Below, piece after piece: positions 1-12,400 of a stretch of 64,000 nt of DNA. A program made the position numbers and the translations under genes. Source of the stretch: Paracentrotus lividus (taxonomy: Eukaryota > Echinodermata > Echinoidea > Camarodonta > Echinidae); contig CALNVZ010002974.1 in NCBI GenBank assembly GCA_940671915.1, positions 13,573,362 to 13,637,361 on the forward strand, written 5' to 3'. The notes below the pieces were generated by a model. That model did no database searches. It was not told the DNA's origin and worked only from the letters and a program-made list of their open reading frames with translations. Position 1 is the stretch's first letter; each line of letters starts with the position of its first letter.

Positions 1-181
1 ACTGGTGTGTTATATACCTTCGGCTATAGCAGGGTTCAGCTGAAATTGCACAGTAAATTTTACTTTTTTGACTTGAGGGACAACTTAAAAGTTTTAGGGG
101 TAAAATTGCCACCTGCACAAGTAATACCTCAAGACGAGACTAATTTTTTCAAATTGTCATTGGATTTTCTTGTTTTTGCAG

Positions 182-3100
182 AGGACTTTGGTTTTGAGCA
201 TCGGTTGTGGGTTTACTCTGGTCGCCGTGGCGTCCATTGTTGGGTGTGTGACGAGGCTGCAAGGAAGCTATCCCAGAATGCTCGGTCGGCCATTGCAGAA
301 TACCTCAGTATCGTCAAGGTAAAATCTTTTTGACTAATGTAAGATCATAATTTTTTTATTTTGAAATAAGATAAAATGAGGAACAAAATGTGTTCAGGGT
401 GTCATTTTTTGTATGGTCATAATATGCTATGCTTAATTTATAAAGATATCATTGGCCCAAACCCAGAACAAAATTACCCAGTAAATTGCATACATGGTTT
501 AAATGTCCTCATAAGACCAAAAGAATCAGATCTATTGCCCATTCATTTGACGAAAAAGCCATGCACTTCCATATTGTATTTTGGTAGTTTGGCTTTTTAA
601 GATGTGGTTAAGATAAAAGTTCCTTTAAATTTTATAATGATACATGTTCTTAAGTTTCTCATTCATGATTTTAATTAACGTTATTATACCTACCTATAGT
701 TACCCATTTCAAGTCTTTAAGGCTTGTATTAATGAACAGGGTACAACTTCAGCCCTGGCTAACGCTGTCCATGGTTTATTCCAATTTGAAACCACGGACA
801 AAGATTTCCACTGTTTTACAGTGAAATCTATGGAAACATTGGACAATGTTAGCCTGGGCTAAAGTTGTTCTGAATTCATAAATTCTGGCGAAAATATTCA
901 TAAGAGCCAAATAGTAAGTAAAAAAAAAAATGTCTTTTTAATGAATTTATACAGTGCGTCCCAAAAAGAAAAATACACTTTTGAAATGGCTACCAAATAA
1001 ACAAATATATGGTTCTTGGGGGAAAAAGTTTAGATATAAAATTATAAAGCTCATATCCTCAACTATCATTATGACACAAAAAATTCCGAATATAACCCAT
1101 TCTTCAGTGAACAATGCCCACTTTTGTGTAGGACACAAAAATTAGCCTGCGCAGGAATTCGGTATTCATTTATCACCTTTGTATGGCACACCAAGAGGGA
1201 TTCAAGCAATAATGGAATAAATCAGCCAACAAAGACAAAAATAAACTGAATTCAAAGAAAAAATCAATGATATGAAAACAAAACGGTGAAGAAAAAAAAT
1301 GTGTATAATTTTGATTTTGTTTATTTCTGACTTTCGGTATATCTTTTACTCTGTTTGCTGAGTCAATCAAATATTCTTTGATTCCCTCCTGGCATGCCAT
1401 ACAAAGGTGATAAATGAATAGCAAACTCCTGTGCAGGCTGTTTTTGGTGTCATAATGACAGTTGAGGATATGAGCTTTATAGACATAACCTTTTTCCCAA
1501 GAATCATATATTTTTTATTTGATAGCCATTTCAAAAGCGTATAGTTCTTTTTGGGATGCACTGTATAGGGGCAGTTCCAAGCAAAACAGGACATGGAGCT
1601 GAAATTTTAATGTGCCGCTTTGCCTTTGAAAATGCAAATTAGGATCTGAAATTACCACAAAGGCTTCTTTACAATACAACCAATCATTTAAATTTTAAAA
1701 AATTGCGATCCAGTATTCTTGCGCTGAATAATTGATCAAACCCAGATTTGCAGGTGTGGGACTATGGGGCTTTAACCCTATTCAGACTGGCATGTTCAAG
1801 AGGAGATTTTGACTGGGGGGGGGTCAATTTGACCCCCCCCCCCCTGAGATCTCGGCCGCGGATAGTCCGCTCGCGGCGAAATTTTGCGCTAACGTCGCTG
1901 CACATGTAAAGGGTGTCGCTGGTATGTTTTTTTTGAAAAAAATTTTCACATATTTAATTTATGCTAATTTATGCATACTCATGTATGCAAATTAGATGCT
2001 TTTTTATGGAAATCGTTAATATTTCATCAATAAATATAGTTATGAAGCCCAAATTTTTTCTAAAAGTTGCTGAGTAGCAAAGACAACAGTATTGAATAGA
2101 CAAATTCAGAAATTTCAAATTAATTCTTTTGTATTCTATTGTTTTATGAATTTCTTATGTATTCTATTGTTTTTATTTCTTATGTATTTCTTTGTTTTTG
2201 TAATTTTTTATGCTTGAGAAATGTATTTTGATCAATATAAAGACAAATTTAATCAATCAAAAGGCTCAGAAGGCACAATTATCAGTGTTATAAAGAAATT
2301 TAGAAAAAAGCAGTATTTTGTACACAAACGCATGCAAAATGACGATTTTCGTTCAATTTAGGCCTGACATGCGATTACGTAATGTTGCGTAACGCGACAA
2401 CGGAGTATACGATTTTTTCGAACTTGGTGTCAAAATTTGCGAGACACTTGAAAGAAAAAAGTCATAAAGCGCCGGGTTGCGATTCGCAGCGGTTGCGCGG
2501 CAGTCGCGGATTTCGTACAGGGGGGGGTCAAATTGACCCCCCCCAGTCTGAATAGGGTTAAATGCCTCTAATTCTGATATCTCGTCACTTTTTGCCAATT
2601 TTTTTGGCTTAATGTAATTGTCATGGTCTACTCCAACAGACTTTGGTATTAATATTTCTTTATAATGCATTTCTCCTCGCGAAAAAGACCAGGAAACCAG
2701 AGGTCACTCTGTAACCGGACAAGGGTTCAAGTTTTAAGTCATAATTAACAAAATATTCAACCAATTTTTTTATGCAAGGTGGCATATTATACCTAGAATA
2801 ACATAGAATCCACTCAATAACTCAAAATTGTGATAGCCATTTAAATTTCACAGAGTTTAAGCAAAATGTTTTCTGCTCAAATATGCATGTCCATTTTGCG
2901 TCACTCTGTAACCATGATTATGAATATTCATATCTCATTAATTAAAGAGGATCACTATAAAAAAAATTATCATTTTGAAAAGAGGGTACCATCAGCTTTT
3001 GTCACAAACCATTTCTTTGTACATAAAGATTAAAGTATGGATGATAAACTTGTTTGAATGCTGAAATGTTGCTTCTGAATGTCACTCCGTTACCTTGGAA

Positions 3101-3437
3101 CTGCCCATATGCTGATGTCGCAGTCTGTCCTCTGTCATATAGAGATACGATCATTCGCAAATCAATAGTAACTTATCAGGATCCCTGTTGCATAGACTTC
3201 CTGCATTAAAATCTCACTGCATACCAATCAAAATAGTTGTTTAAAATCTGTGATTCATTGTTACTCATTCTGTTACATGGCACTGATTTATTTTTTATTT
3301 GAATTCTTTTAGGGAGGAGAAAATCAGGTGAAGAAAGTCAGCCTACCAGACCAGCTCCATCCATCAGTCGAGTGAGTTAATTCAGCCTCAATGCACAGGA
3401 GTTATAGAACCCTAACCCTAACCCTAACCCCCCCCCC

Positions 3438-3488
<51 letters not shown>

Positions 3489-6400
3489 AATAAATAAATA
3501 AATAAAAGAAAAAATAAAAGAAAAAAAAAAGAAGAAGAAAACTTTTGGAATGGCTAAGATCTTAAGATATGATAAGTGTACAATACATTTTCTATAATCA
3601 AGAAAAATCTATTTTGTGCATTCTTTTCTATGGCATGTAATAGCCGTGACTTCGGCGCTCAAGAACAATAGATGTGTGTAATTTCAAGTAGCTCCTCGTT
3701 GCACAAAATTTAGCATAACTTTTGTTTTACAAAAGCTCATTATATAAAACAAAGTGCATCGGCGAGAAAAATGTGGTTTTAATTTAGTACGACATGCACA
3801 CATTTTTTGAGAATATTTGATACCTAAATTCTATTTTCCCCGACTGCACCATTAAAAAAAATATATAGTCTGTATTTCTTTCTACTGGGAGGCTTTATCG
3901 ATGACTTCTAACCGTAGGCGTGGACATGCATTAATTTTTTGTGAATGGGGGATGATCTATTCATTCATTCATTCATTCATTGCATGGTTTATTTGGAAAA
4001 AACATATGACACACATACAGCAGCTAAAAAGCTGAAAAGTATGTGTTACAATAATATCGAACTGATGCACATATATATACAAGTAATCATACAACAAACA
4101 ATTATCAATATGTTATTATTGTAGTAAACAAAACATGGTACATGTAGCTAAAAATTATTTTGCGAAAATATAAAGGCCGTTTAGATTTGCCAAGTAGGGC
4201 TAAAAAAAATCTACATATTGTTCAAGAGATTGATAAAATATGGTATTGCACTTTGTTAAAACGGTTTGTCTTGCACTTGAATTGGCTATATTTGTGTTTA
4301 TTTCTTAAAGTCATGCCAACAGCTTTCCGTTTAGGTATCCAGTCATCACAATGTGGGTTTTCAGTTATAGATAAGGCAAAATCAATGCATATTTTTTCTC
4401 GTCTTGTTTGTAGTTTTTCGAGTTGGCATCGTATTAAGGCATCTTCATAATCTATATAATTTTGCCTAATATTATTTACACACTCTTTTTTGAATTCTTT
4501 CAAGATTTTGAATTTGTTCAGATGTAAGACTTCCATTAAAAACTGGGTGCAATACTCTAAAATAGGACGGATGTATCCAACATATATTTTAATGAGATCA
4601 GCAGTTGGCAATTTATGTTGTTTAACCAGTCGAAACATATATAACTTTCTATTGCACTTTTTTAAAACTTCATTAACGTGAGTATCCCATTTCAATTTTG
4701 TTGAATATAGACCCCTAAAATCTTAAAAGTATGTAACATATGATAATTGTGAATCACCGATGCTCAGAATTCGGGTATAGGAGGATTTTTCATAAAAGTT
4801 ATTCTCATTGCAGTGCATTTTTTGGGGTTTAGTTTCATGTTATTATTCTCAGTCCATTCTAATAAACCATCAAGTACATGTTGTAAAATTGATTGTTTTT
4901 GTAAAGATCTATTTTCAAGTAAAGAAAGATCATCAACGTATTTGAAATATGGCAAAGATTGATCTTGACAAGCGTCATTGAAACATAAAAGAAATAAAAT
5001 TGGCCCCAACTTTGAACCTTGGGGAACACCAGCATTGGTGATTTCATATTCAGAAAAAATATTTTGATATTTTACACATTGAGATCGTTCTTTCTAAAAA
5101 ATTTATTATCCAGGTTATGATAAAAGATCTGACATTAAGATTAATTAGTTTCCTTATCAAAATATTGTGATCCAATCTATCAAAAGCCTTAGAGAAATCT
5201 GTACAAATGATTAGTAGACAAAGATTTAGGCTTCTCACAATGTTCAGAAATTATATGCATAATTTACAAGATAATGAGATGTTGAAAGACCGGGTCTATT
5301 GCCTACTGATGAGGATCAATGAATTTTGAAATATCTTCTAAAAGCCATTTGACAATAAACGATTCTGCTATTTTTGAAAGACTACTGGTTAATGCTAATG
5401 GGGCGTAGTTGCTCGTAGTGGGTGGTTGAGATTTAGGGATAGGCACTATTTGGCTTCTCTTCCACTGCCGAGGAACTATGCCCTGATAAAAAGAAGCATT
5501 CAAATGTTTGTTACAGGTTTACTTATTCATATGCCAAATTCAAGTAAATAGAGGTGGAAGATCTTCCTTTAATCCTCTTTGTTACATTTGTCTTTTTCAG
5601 TATTTTGTAAACATCATATTGTTGAACCTCTGGCTCATTGCTTGTGAGGGTAAAAAGCAGGCAATTTGCACCTGTCAAGGGTTCAATATCTTTTGTTTAT
5701 TGAAATGAACTGCGAGTTAATTGCATCAGCTGTTTTTTCCAGACATTTCGGATCGTTACCTGAAATATTTTATACTTTAATGACTGGTGAATCCAAGTTT
5801 CTTTAGTTATAATTTTATTTGTTTATACCAAGCTCCAGGATTTGTAGTTTTGAGATGTGATACACGAGTTATTATAATACGATTTTTGTTAAACATTATC
5901 ATTCGTTTAATCTTATTTGCAAACGACACCAAAGTAGTTTATCTTTACATTAAAAGCCTTTTTCTCTCTGTTTAAAAACAAACTTTTTAACTGTGGAGTC
6001 ATCCATTCTTTATCATTATCATAAAGTTAACTTCTTATTACAGGTAAGAATCTATTTAACATTGAAAATACAGAAATGATATAATGAAGAAATTTTAACA
6101 GAAGGATCTGACAATGTATATTTCATTCCATGATTTTGAGTTATCCACTGACCAAATAGTCGTAAACCGCTATCAGGAAAAGGACGTACAGTTTTTCTTT
6201 TGACTTTCTTTTTTGGGTGATAGGAAGGAAGAGGATAAAACAATATACAATTATGATCACTCCTACCAATGGGTGATATTGATGTAACAGGTGAGTACAA
6301 TTTACCCAAATTAGTAATGATTTTATCTAGTATATTGACCTCCCTAGTTGGCAAATTACAACTTGTTGAAAATTATCAATATTAAGAATGCTTGAATATT

Positions 6401-9400
6401 AAGATCGTTCATATCACCTACTATAAAATATACCAGCGTCTGGATGCTGGAGAAGTACTTCATCAATTGCAGAGGTAATATGTCCGATAATATTCATTTT
6501 GATATTGATTACGTGGTGGAAAATATAAAACACAAATAACAATACATGAAATTTCAGGGTAGAGATTTTGGCCTCAAAATGACCCATATTGCTTCTATTT
6601 TCATCTGGTACTGTGATAGGAAGAATATTGAGGATTAAAACTTTCACTAGCATACAAGCAACTCCTCCACCTCTTTACCAATTCTAGATTTTGAAAATAA
6701 TGTAAACCCCTTGATAGATAAAAAATCAGGTGAAAATTTCTCATCAGTCCAAGTTTCATGCGATTAAATCAATCTCTTTTTTCATGTGTTACAACTTCAA
6801 GTTCATCAACTTTGTTAATTTATTGAGCGAAATTACTCAGAAAAAGACGAGGCAAATCATAATGATTTGCTTTTAATGATTTAAGTGGTATTAGGTTTGC
6901 TCTATTTATATAGCTTGTTCTCTTAGGTTCGTGTTTCCGTTCTCTTATCAGGACTGGTATGTATTCCTGCTTATAAGTGGTGTTTGATCTACGTCTACCT
7001 TTTGATCCGCGATGTGTTTTGCGCTTACGCGATATTCCAAGCTCATGTACCCGTTTCCAAACATCGTAGTCTAAAATAGAAGATTGTGATGTATGATGAT
7101 GCAAATAAAAATTAGATGATCGGTTGGTGAAGTGCGAGTAGTAGAAAATATGTTGTCTGTTTGGGCATGTAGTAGAAGGTGACTCATCATGATTCCGGTT
7201 TCCTCGGTGGGGTCCTTGTCGTTCTTGTTGATATCTGTTGAGAATGTTGGGATGTGGTCCTGGGTTGGGTTCTATATCTCCATAAATGGTGAGAGATATC
7301 TGGAAAGTAGCAGTTGAATTTGAGTAATATAAAATATGACTTCCAAGATATTTCAGTGTTTTTATACTCCTTTTTATCTGTGGCTGATATGAGGGTTGAG
7401 CACAACCAAAGCACATTGAAGAGTTGAGATTGAAAAATTCAGATCTATCCCATTCATAGTGAGGCACATACAGACTGAGAGTTAACAAAAGAAGAAGACC
7501 AGTGATCCACTTCAATGCCATTGTGTGGTTACTGGCATGATAATACTTGTATTATGTCACAGAGAAGAACACTTTCAAAAGATGAATGAACAGTCTGCTA
7601 TTCATCCTCACTGCACAGTCTTGGCATTGACTGCATGTAATGTAGCCAATATGGTGTCGATGTAGTTCTTGAGCATACATGGCCAACATTTTCCTCACAA
7701 ACGTTCCGCACAAATCCAATACGAAAAACTACACCAAAATTGGTCTCCAATTGCTAGAAGTCCTAAATAAGACACTGGTGCAATATAAAAACTTGTGCAA
7801 TAATTAAAACACGGTAAAATCCAACTATAAAATCCAGCACTTAGCAAGGGGCAACCTGTCGGTGCGCTCACAAAATGGTCATCATCCTCCCAACTAATTA
7901 AAGAAAGTGCGTCCAGCTCTACATCAGTGCTTCTAATGATAAGTGACCTTATAGATCTGCATCCTCTCCTCTGAGACATTTTGACCAATTAAGTTTTAGT
8001 ATTATTATGATTATCCCTTATACAGTGCGTCCCAGAAAAAAAGTATACCCAACTTTGAGAGCCTCATACTGAAACATAGCTGCCAACTGTTACGAAAAAT
8101 TCGTAATTATTACGAATTTTTACCCTTTATACGAAAATACGAATGCACCTTTAAAAATTACGAATATGAGCGCCATATATACATGTATTATATTATGACC
8201 ACTCACGCACGTGTTATATGCATGTTCTATGTAGTTCTACTACGGCGCGCGCGTACGTACGTACGTGCACATGAAAGCAACACACGAAAACAGCGCATTC
8301 GTAGTGAAGGCGGAAGGCCATTCAAAGTACATGCACGTTGATCTTAGTGCATACACACAGCGAAAGACGAAAACAGCGCATTCGCGTGAACATGCATGTT
8401 GATGTTAGTACAGTGCATATGTGTGATGCAGTTGTGATGTCGCTAGCGAACGTCGACCGTATTTTGTCTCCTCTTCTTCTCTAGTTTTGGACCATAAATG
8501 GTGGAAAATGGACCGTTAAAAAGGGCAGTTACAACAGCAAATATGGAACAGAGTTTGACTTCATCACCAAATCGGGAAAAAGCAAACAACATGCATTTGT
8601 ACGATATGTCGAAGGGATATCTCCATCGCTCATGGCGGCCGTAGTGACATTGTTTTGCATACCAAATCAAAACTTCACATCGGGAATTTTGAATCTGACT
8701 CTTCATCCACACCCAAGATAACTTCATGGATGTCAACTTCGCAGGATTTAAATGTTACGCGAGCTGAGTGCTTGTTTACTCATATCTACTTGGAGCACAA
8801 TGATAATAATCCAAATGTATTGATAGGCCTACAATGTAAGTGATATTGTGAATGCTCATAATCATATTTCATTGAGTTATTCATTCATCTTGACTTCAGA
8901 TTTATGAAAAAAATTTTGCAATAATTTTCTCAAACCTAAGCTCCACCCTAAAAACAACAGAAAAAAAAAGTTTAAATGCTCCAAAATAGGGCTCAGATTG
9001 CACCAGAGAGCGTCTAGAACCCCAGAGCTTCCAGGGCCCTTAGGCGGGCCCTGGACCCCGGCCGCAAGGGACTTCGCGCTTCGCGCTCGTGATGTGCGCT
9101 TCGTGTTGATGTGCGCTACGCGCACATTTCTGTGTTTTTTATCTGATCATTACTAATTTGAAATTTCAAATGTTGGCAGCTATGCTGAAATATTATAGCT
9201 TGAGTGACCTTGAAATATATATCATGATAAAGAGCAACTCATATTCTTTTCAATGATACCAAACTTAGTACCTGTGTTGTGTCGGATGACTAAGCAGTGC
9301 GGCTTTAAAAAACGAGCGTAAAAAGTGCCCTTGTCCCAAGTTTGAGCAAAATCAGCCCCTGTATTTCAATAGATCAAGTAATCCTTTGTGCATAATGAAT

Positions 9401-12400
9401 GGACTCAGGAACGCTGACCTCAAACAAACAATGAATGATCAGAAAGCCAGGGCTGCTTCTCAGACAACTTGGTACAAATCACTTTTGACCAATGTTTTTA
9501 AACACTCGAATGTTCAGTCATCCATGACAGTATCGATATGATTTTGGTATCATTAGATAGAATATGAGTTACTCTTTGTCATGAAATTAAAATTAATTAC
9601 ACATAAGTTATACAATTTTAATATGACGCACTCAAAGTTGGGTATACTTTTATCTGGGACGCACTGTATGTTTGATTATGTTTTTGTTTTCAGGAGGGCC
9701 AAACAGGTGATTGTGAGTTACTTTGAGGACTATGCTCTCAACAAACAGGATATCCTTGGTGATAAGGAAGCATGGAAGAAAGTTCTAGCCCTTGTGCCAG
9801 ATGATAATATCCTTTCATAATAACATCCCTTTAAAAGCTAAAGTTATCTTCATGCCACTAATAATACAGTCCACCACCATTATGAGGAGGTGCTTGAGAC
9901 GGAGTCAACTGCCTTGTTAGAATAAAATCCTGTTACACTGAACATATGTTGGCATTTACACAATTTGTACTATTTGTCTTGCATTTACACATTTTATTGT
10001 CTTCATAACAGGAGCAGACTGTACGGGTATCTATGTTTTTACTCATGTTATGTACATGTATGCTCATTGAATTATTGAATTGTTGCATCTTTATGTTTAT
10101 GGATCAAAGACAAAGCAATACTTTAAATATAAATTGGTTATTGAATCAAGGGCTTAAGGAGAGTTATTATTATTATGTATCCTGACCCTATAATTAGAGA
10201 TTATGTAGTTGTGTGTGTGTATATTCCTTGACCTTTGACCTGTGTACCTTTGCGAGGTCATCTAGAGAATGACATGACCAAGGGGTCAAATTCATTGGAG
10301 AGGTGGAAGCTTCTTAGGGAGAGAGTGAGCAGAGAAGTCTCAGTGGTAAGATAATGGTTCCATATTGTTTTGTTTTCTCTAAGATCCTTTCTTTATTTTG
10401 TACCCAAGTTTTGCAATTAATGCTGTGGTCACAATAAACATGGATTTGATGACATATCTAAAGCCCGCCTCACACTGTGCGAATTGCTGTGATGCGATTT
10501 TGGAGAAAAACTGTTATATTATTTGGTAAAAGGATTGAAACAATGAAATTCATACTGTCCAAAGTTCTGGGTATTCCTGTAAGTTTTAAAATTGTAATTC
10601 GTAGGTACTGCGAACCTCCTTCTCTGTACAAAATCAAATTGTTTCCATATCGCAGTGACGTCACAGCGATCTTGCGTTTTTAAGCTAATTTGACAGTGGC
10701 TCCTAATCGAAGGTTAACATTGGAAAAAAAAATTGATTATACTGTTCCTTTACCATTTTTACCTCTCGTAAGATACTTTTGCATACTTCAAAATGTCACA
10801 ATTAATGCAAACTGCCATTTGTTAAAAAAAATTGCATCGCAGCAAATCGCACAGTGTGAGGCGGGCTTAATGCACAGGCGAATTAATTTCAAAGAGTGGC
10901 AATTTTATGGAAAATGCCGGAGAGCAGCTCATAAGTAAGGCCACAAAATAAAAACTAAACCATTCATAAATTTGTTGTCTTTTGATGGGTTCTCTTTAAA
11001 CCTTCTCTGATGTTTTTATTTCATTTTTATGCTTTCTTTAAAACCAAATTAAAGCCTAGAGTCGACTTCCCCTTTAATGATCATCTTTTCTCTTTGTCTT
11101 TGGGTAGTTAAGCTTTTTAGGTGAATTATTTACAACTTTATTTTTACTTGTCTGTACAATTGGATACATCATTGTATTTTCTTTGTTTCTAGACTTTTTT
11201 CCTATTGTTTGACAACATTGTTACAGACATACGTTTTCTGTTAATTTAGATCATTTTACTATACATGTACAATGTATAATGCTTGGTAAAATGTTTAATA
11301 TATTTTGTGAGAATTGCTTTGTACGTTGAATGCAATTCAGCCTTCAGGATGCCATGTTTAATGCATTAAAACCTTTTCAATTCAATTCATTTCAATTTCT
11401 ATTCAATGAAAAAAAAAATATATAAACATTTCTGATCTCTTGCAGGGTCGAGCCAAGCGATGTGGTCAGCTTGTGGCTGAGATTGCCTTTCAGTATTGCT
11501 ACCCAAGACTGGATGTGAACGTCAGCAAGGGCGTTAACCATCTTCTCAAGAGTCCTTTCTGCGTCCATCCCAAAACAGGGCGTGTCTGTGTTCCCATGGA
11601 TACCACTGAGCTGGATAGATTTGACCCCATGGCTGTCCCTGATATCAGGTGAGAGGATGATGCAAATATGAGCGCTGTTCGATATACGATAATATACGAT
11701 ATTATAGATATATTGACTGCTTTGAGGGGCATGGCTGTTTCTAGACTGCTCAAGGGAAATTCCGCATCTGCTATAACCCAAGACCGCAGGTCGCGGGTTA
11801 TGGCAGATTCAGTGGTTCCCGAGAGCAGTCTAGAAACGACCGTGTCCCGAAAATAAAAGCAGTCAATATATCGTTTATATGCCGAAAATCAAGGGAATCT
11901 AAAAATAAGATTCATGGTCTAATTTAGACCTAACTAACTAAATTACCGACCAAATTGCGCTGCAAATTATGGTATCTGAAATCATCGCATCGCACAAAGC
12001 AGCCTTATGCGCGTAAACAAATGGGGATCGCGCTACTATGCCCGTTGCTAAGGGGGCATCCAGAGGGCAACGGGCATAAATCCAAGTACTATTGACTGAT
12101 GATTTGTTTTGGGGGCATGGTTGAAGACATGACCAAGGTTTTGAACAATCAGAGGACAGGATTATTCAACATTCTAAAAGTGAGGTATATGAACATGTAT
12201 ATTTTTGCGCCGCTAGTGCTTCAAACAATATTCTGATATTTTGATATTTGATATTCCTAGGTAGGATTTGTTGAGCAGTTTGGATTTTTTTTTTTTTTGT
12301 CCATGTGGTAAACATGCATGAGTTACAGAATTAATTTTGTCTCAGAAATCATTCATGTTAATCTATGTAAATTTATTCAATGTAGTGAAAATTCACCATA

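Larger units (their letters stand above)
3957..7560 (-). mobile_element. CR1/L2-type non-LTR retrotransposon, decayed, with 2A peptide
   Basis: Minus-strand reading order (from high to low coordinates) is: N-terminal hydrophobic/2A segment, APE-type endonuclease pieces, reverse transcriptase pieces, and RT C-terminal region. The 3' end is a TGAA microsatellite (ATTC repeats at 3957-3981 on the plus strand), as in the L2/CR1 group. Several frameshifts and stops break the frame, so it is not autonomous. The 5' border is uncertain. A repeat resembling the flank at 3905-3957 also occurs at 12521-12575 without the LINE, which places the 3' insertion border just after GATCTAT. Confidence 0.85.

Noticed and set aside
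7..333. 108-codon plus-strand frame
   Set aside because: Only the part from 182 to 318 is PRIM1 coding; the front part is intron read through the acceptor.
9823..10345. Frame of PRIM1 exon 3 running on to a stop at 9820
   Set aside because: The read-through gives an early stop and loses the conserved C-terminal half; the AT-AC splice explains the sequence.
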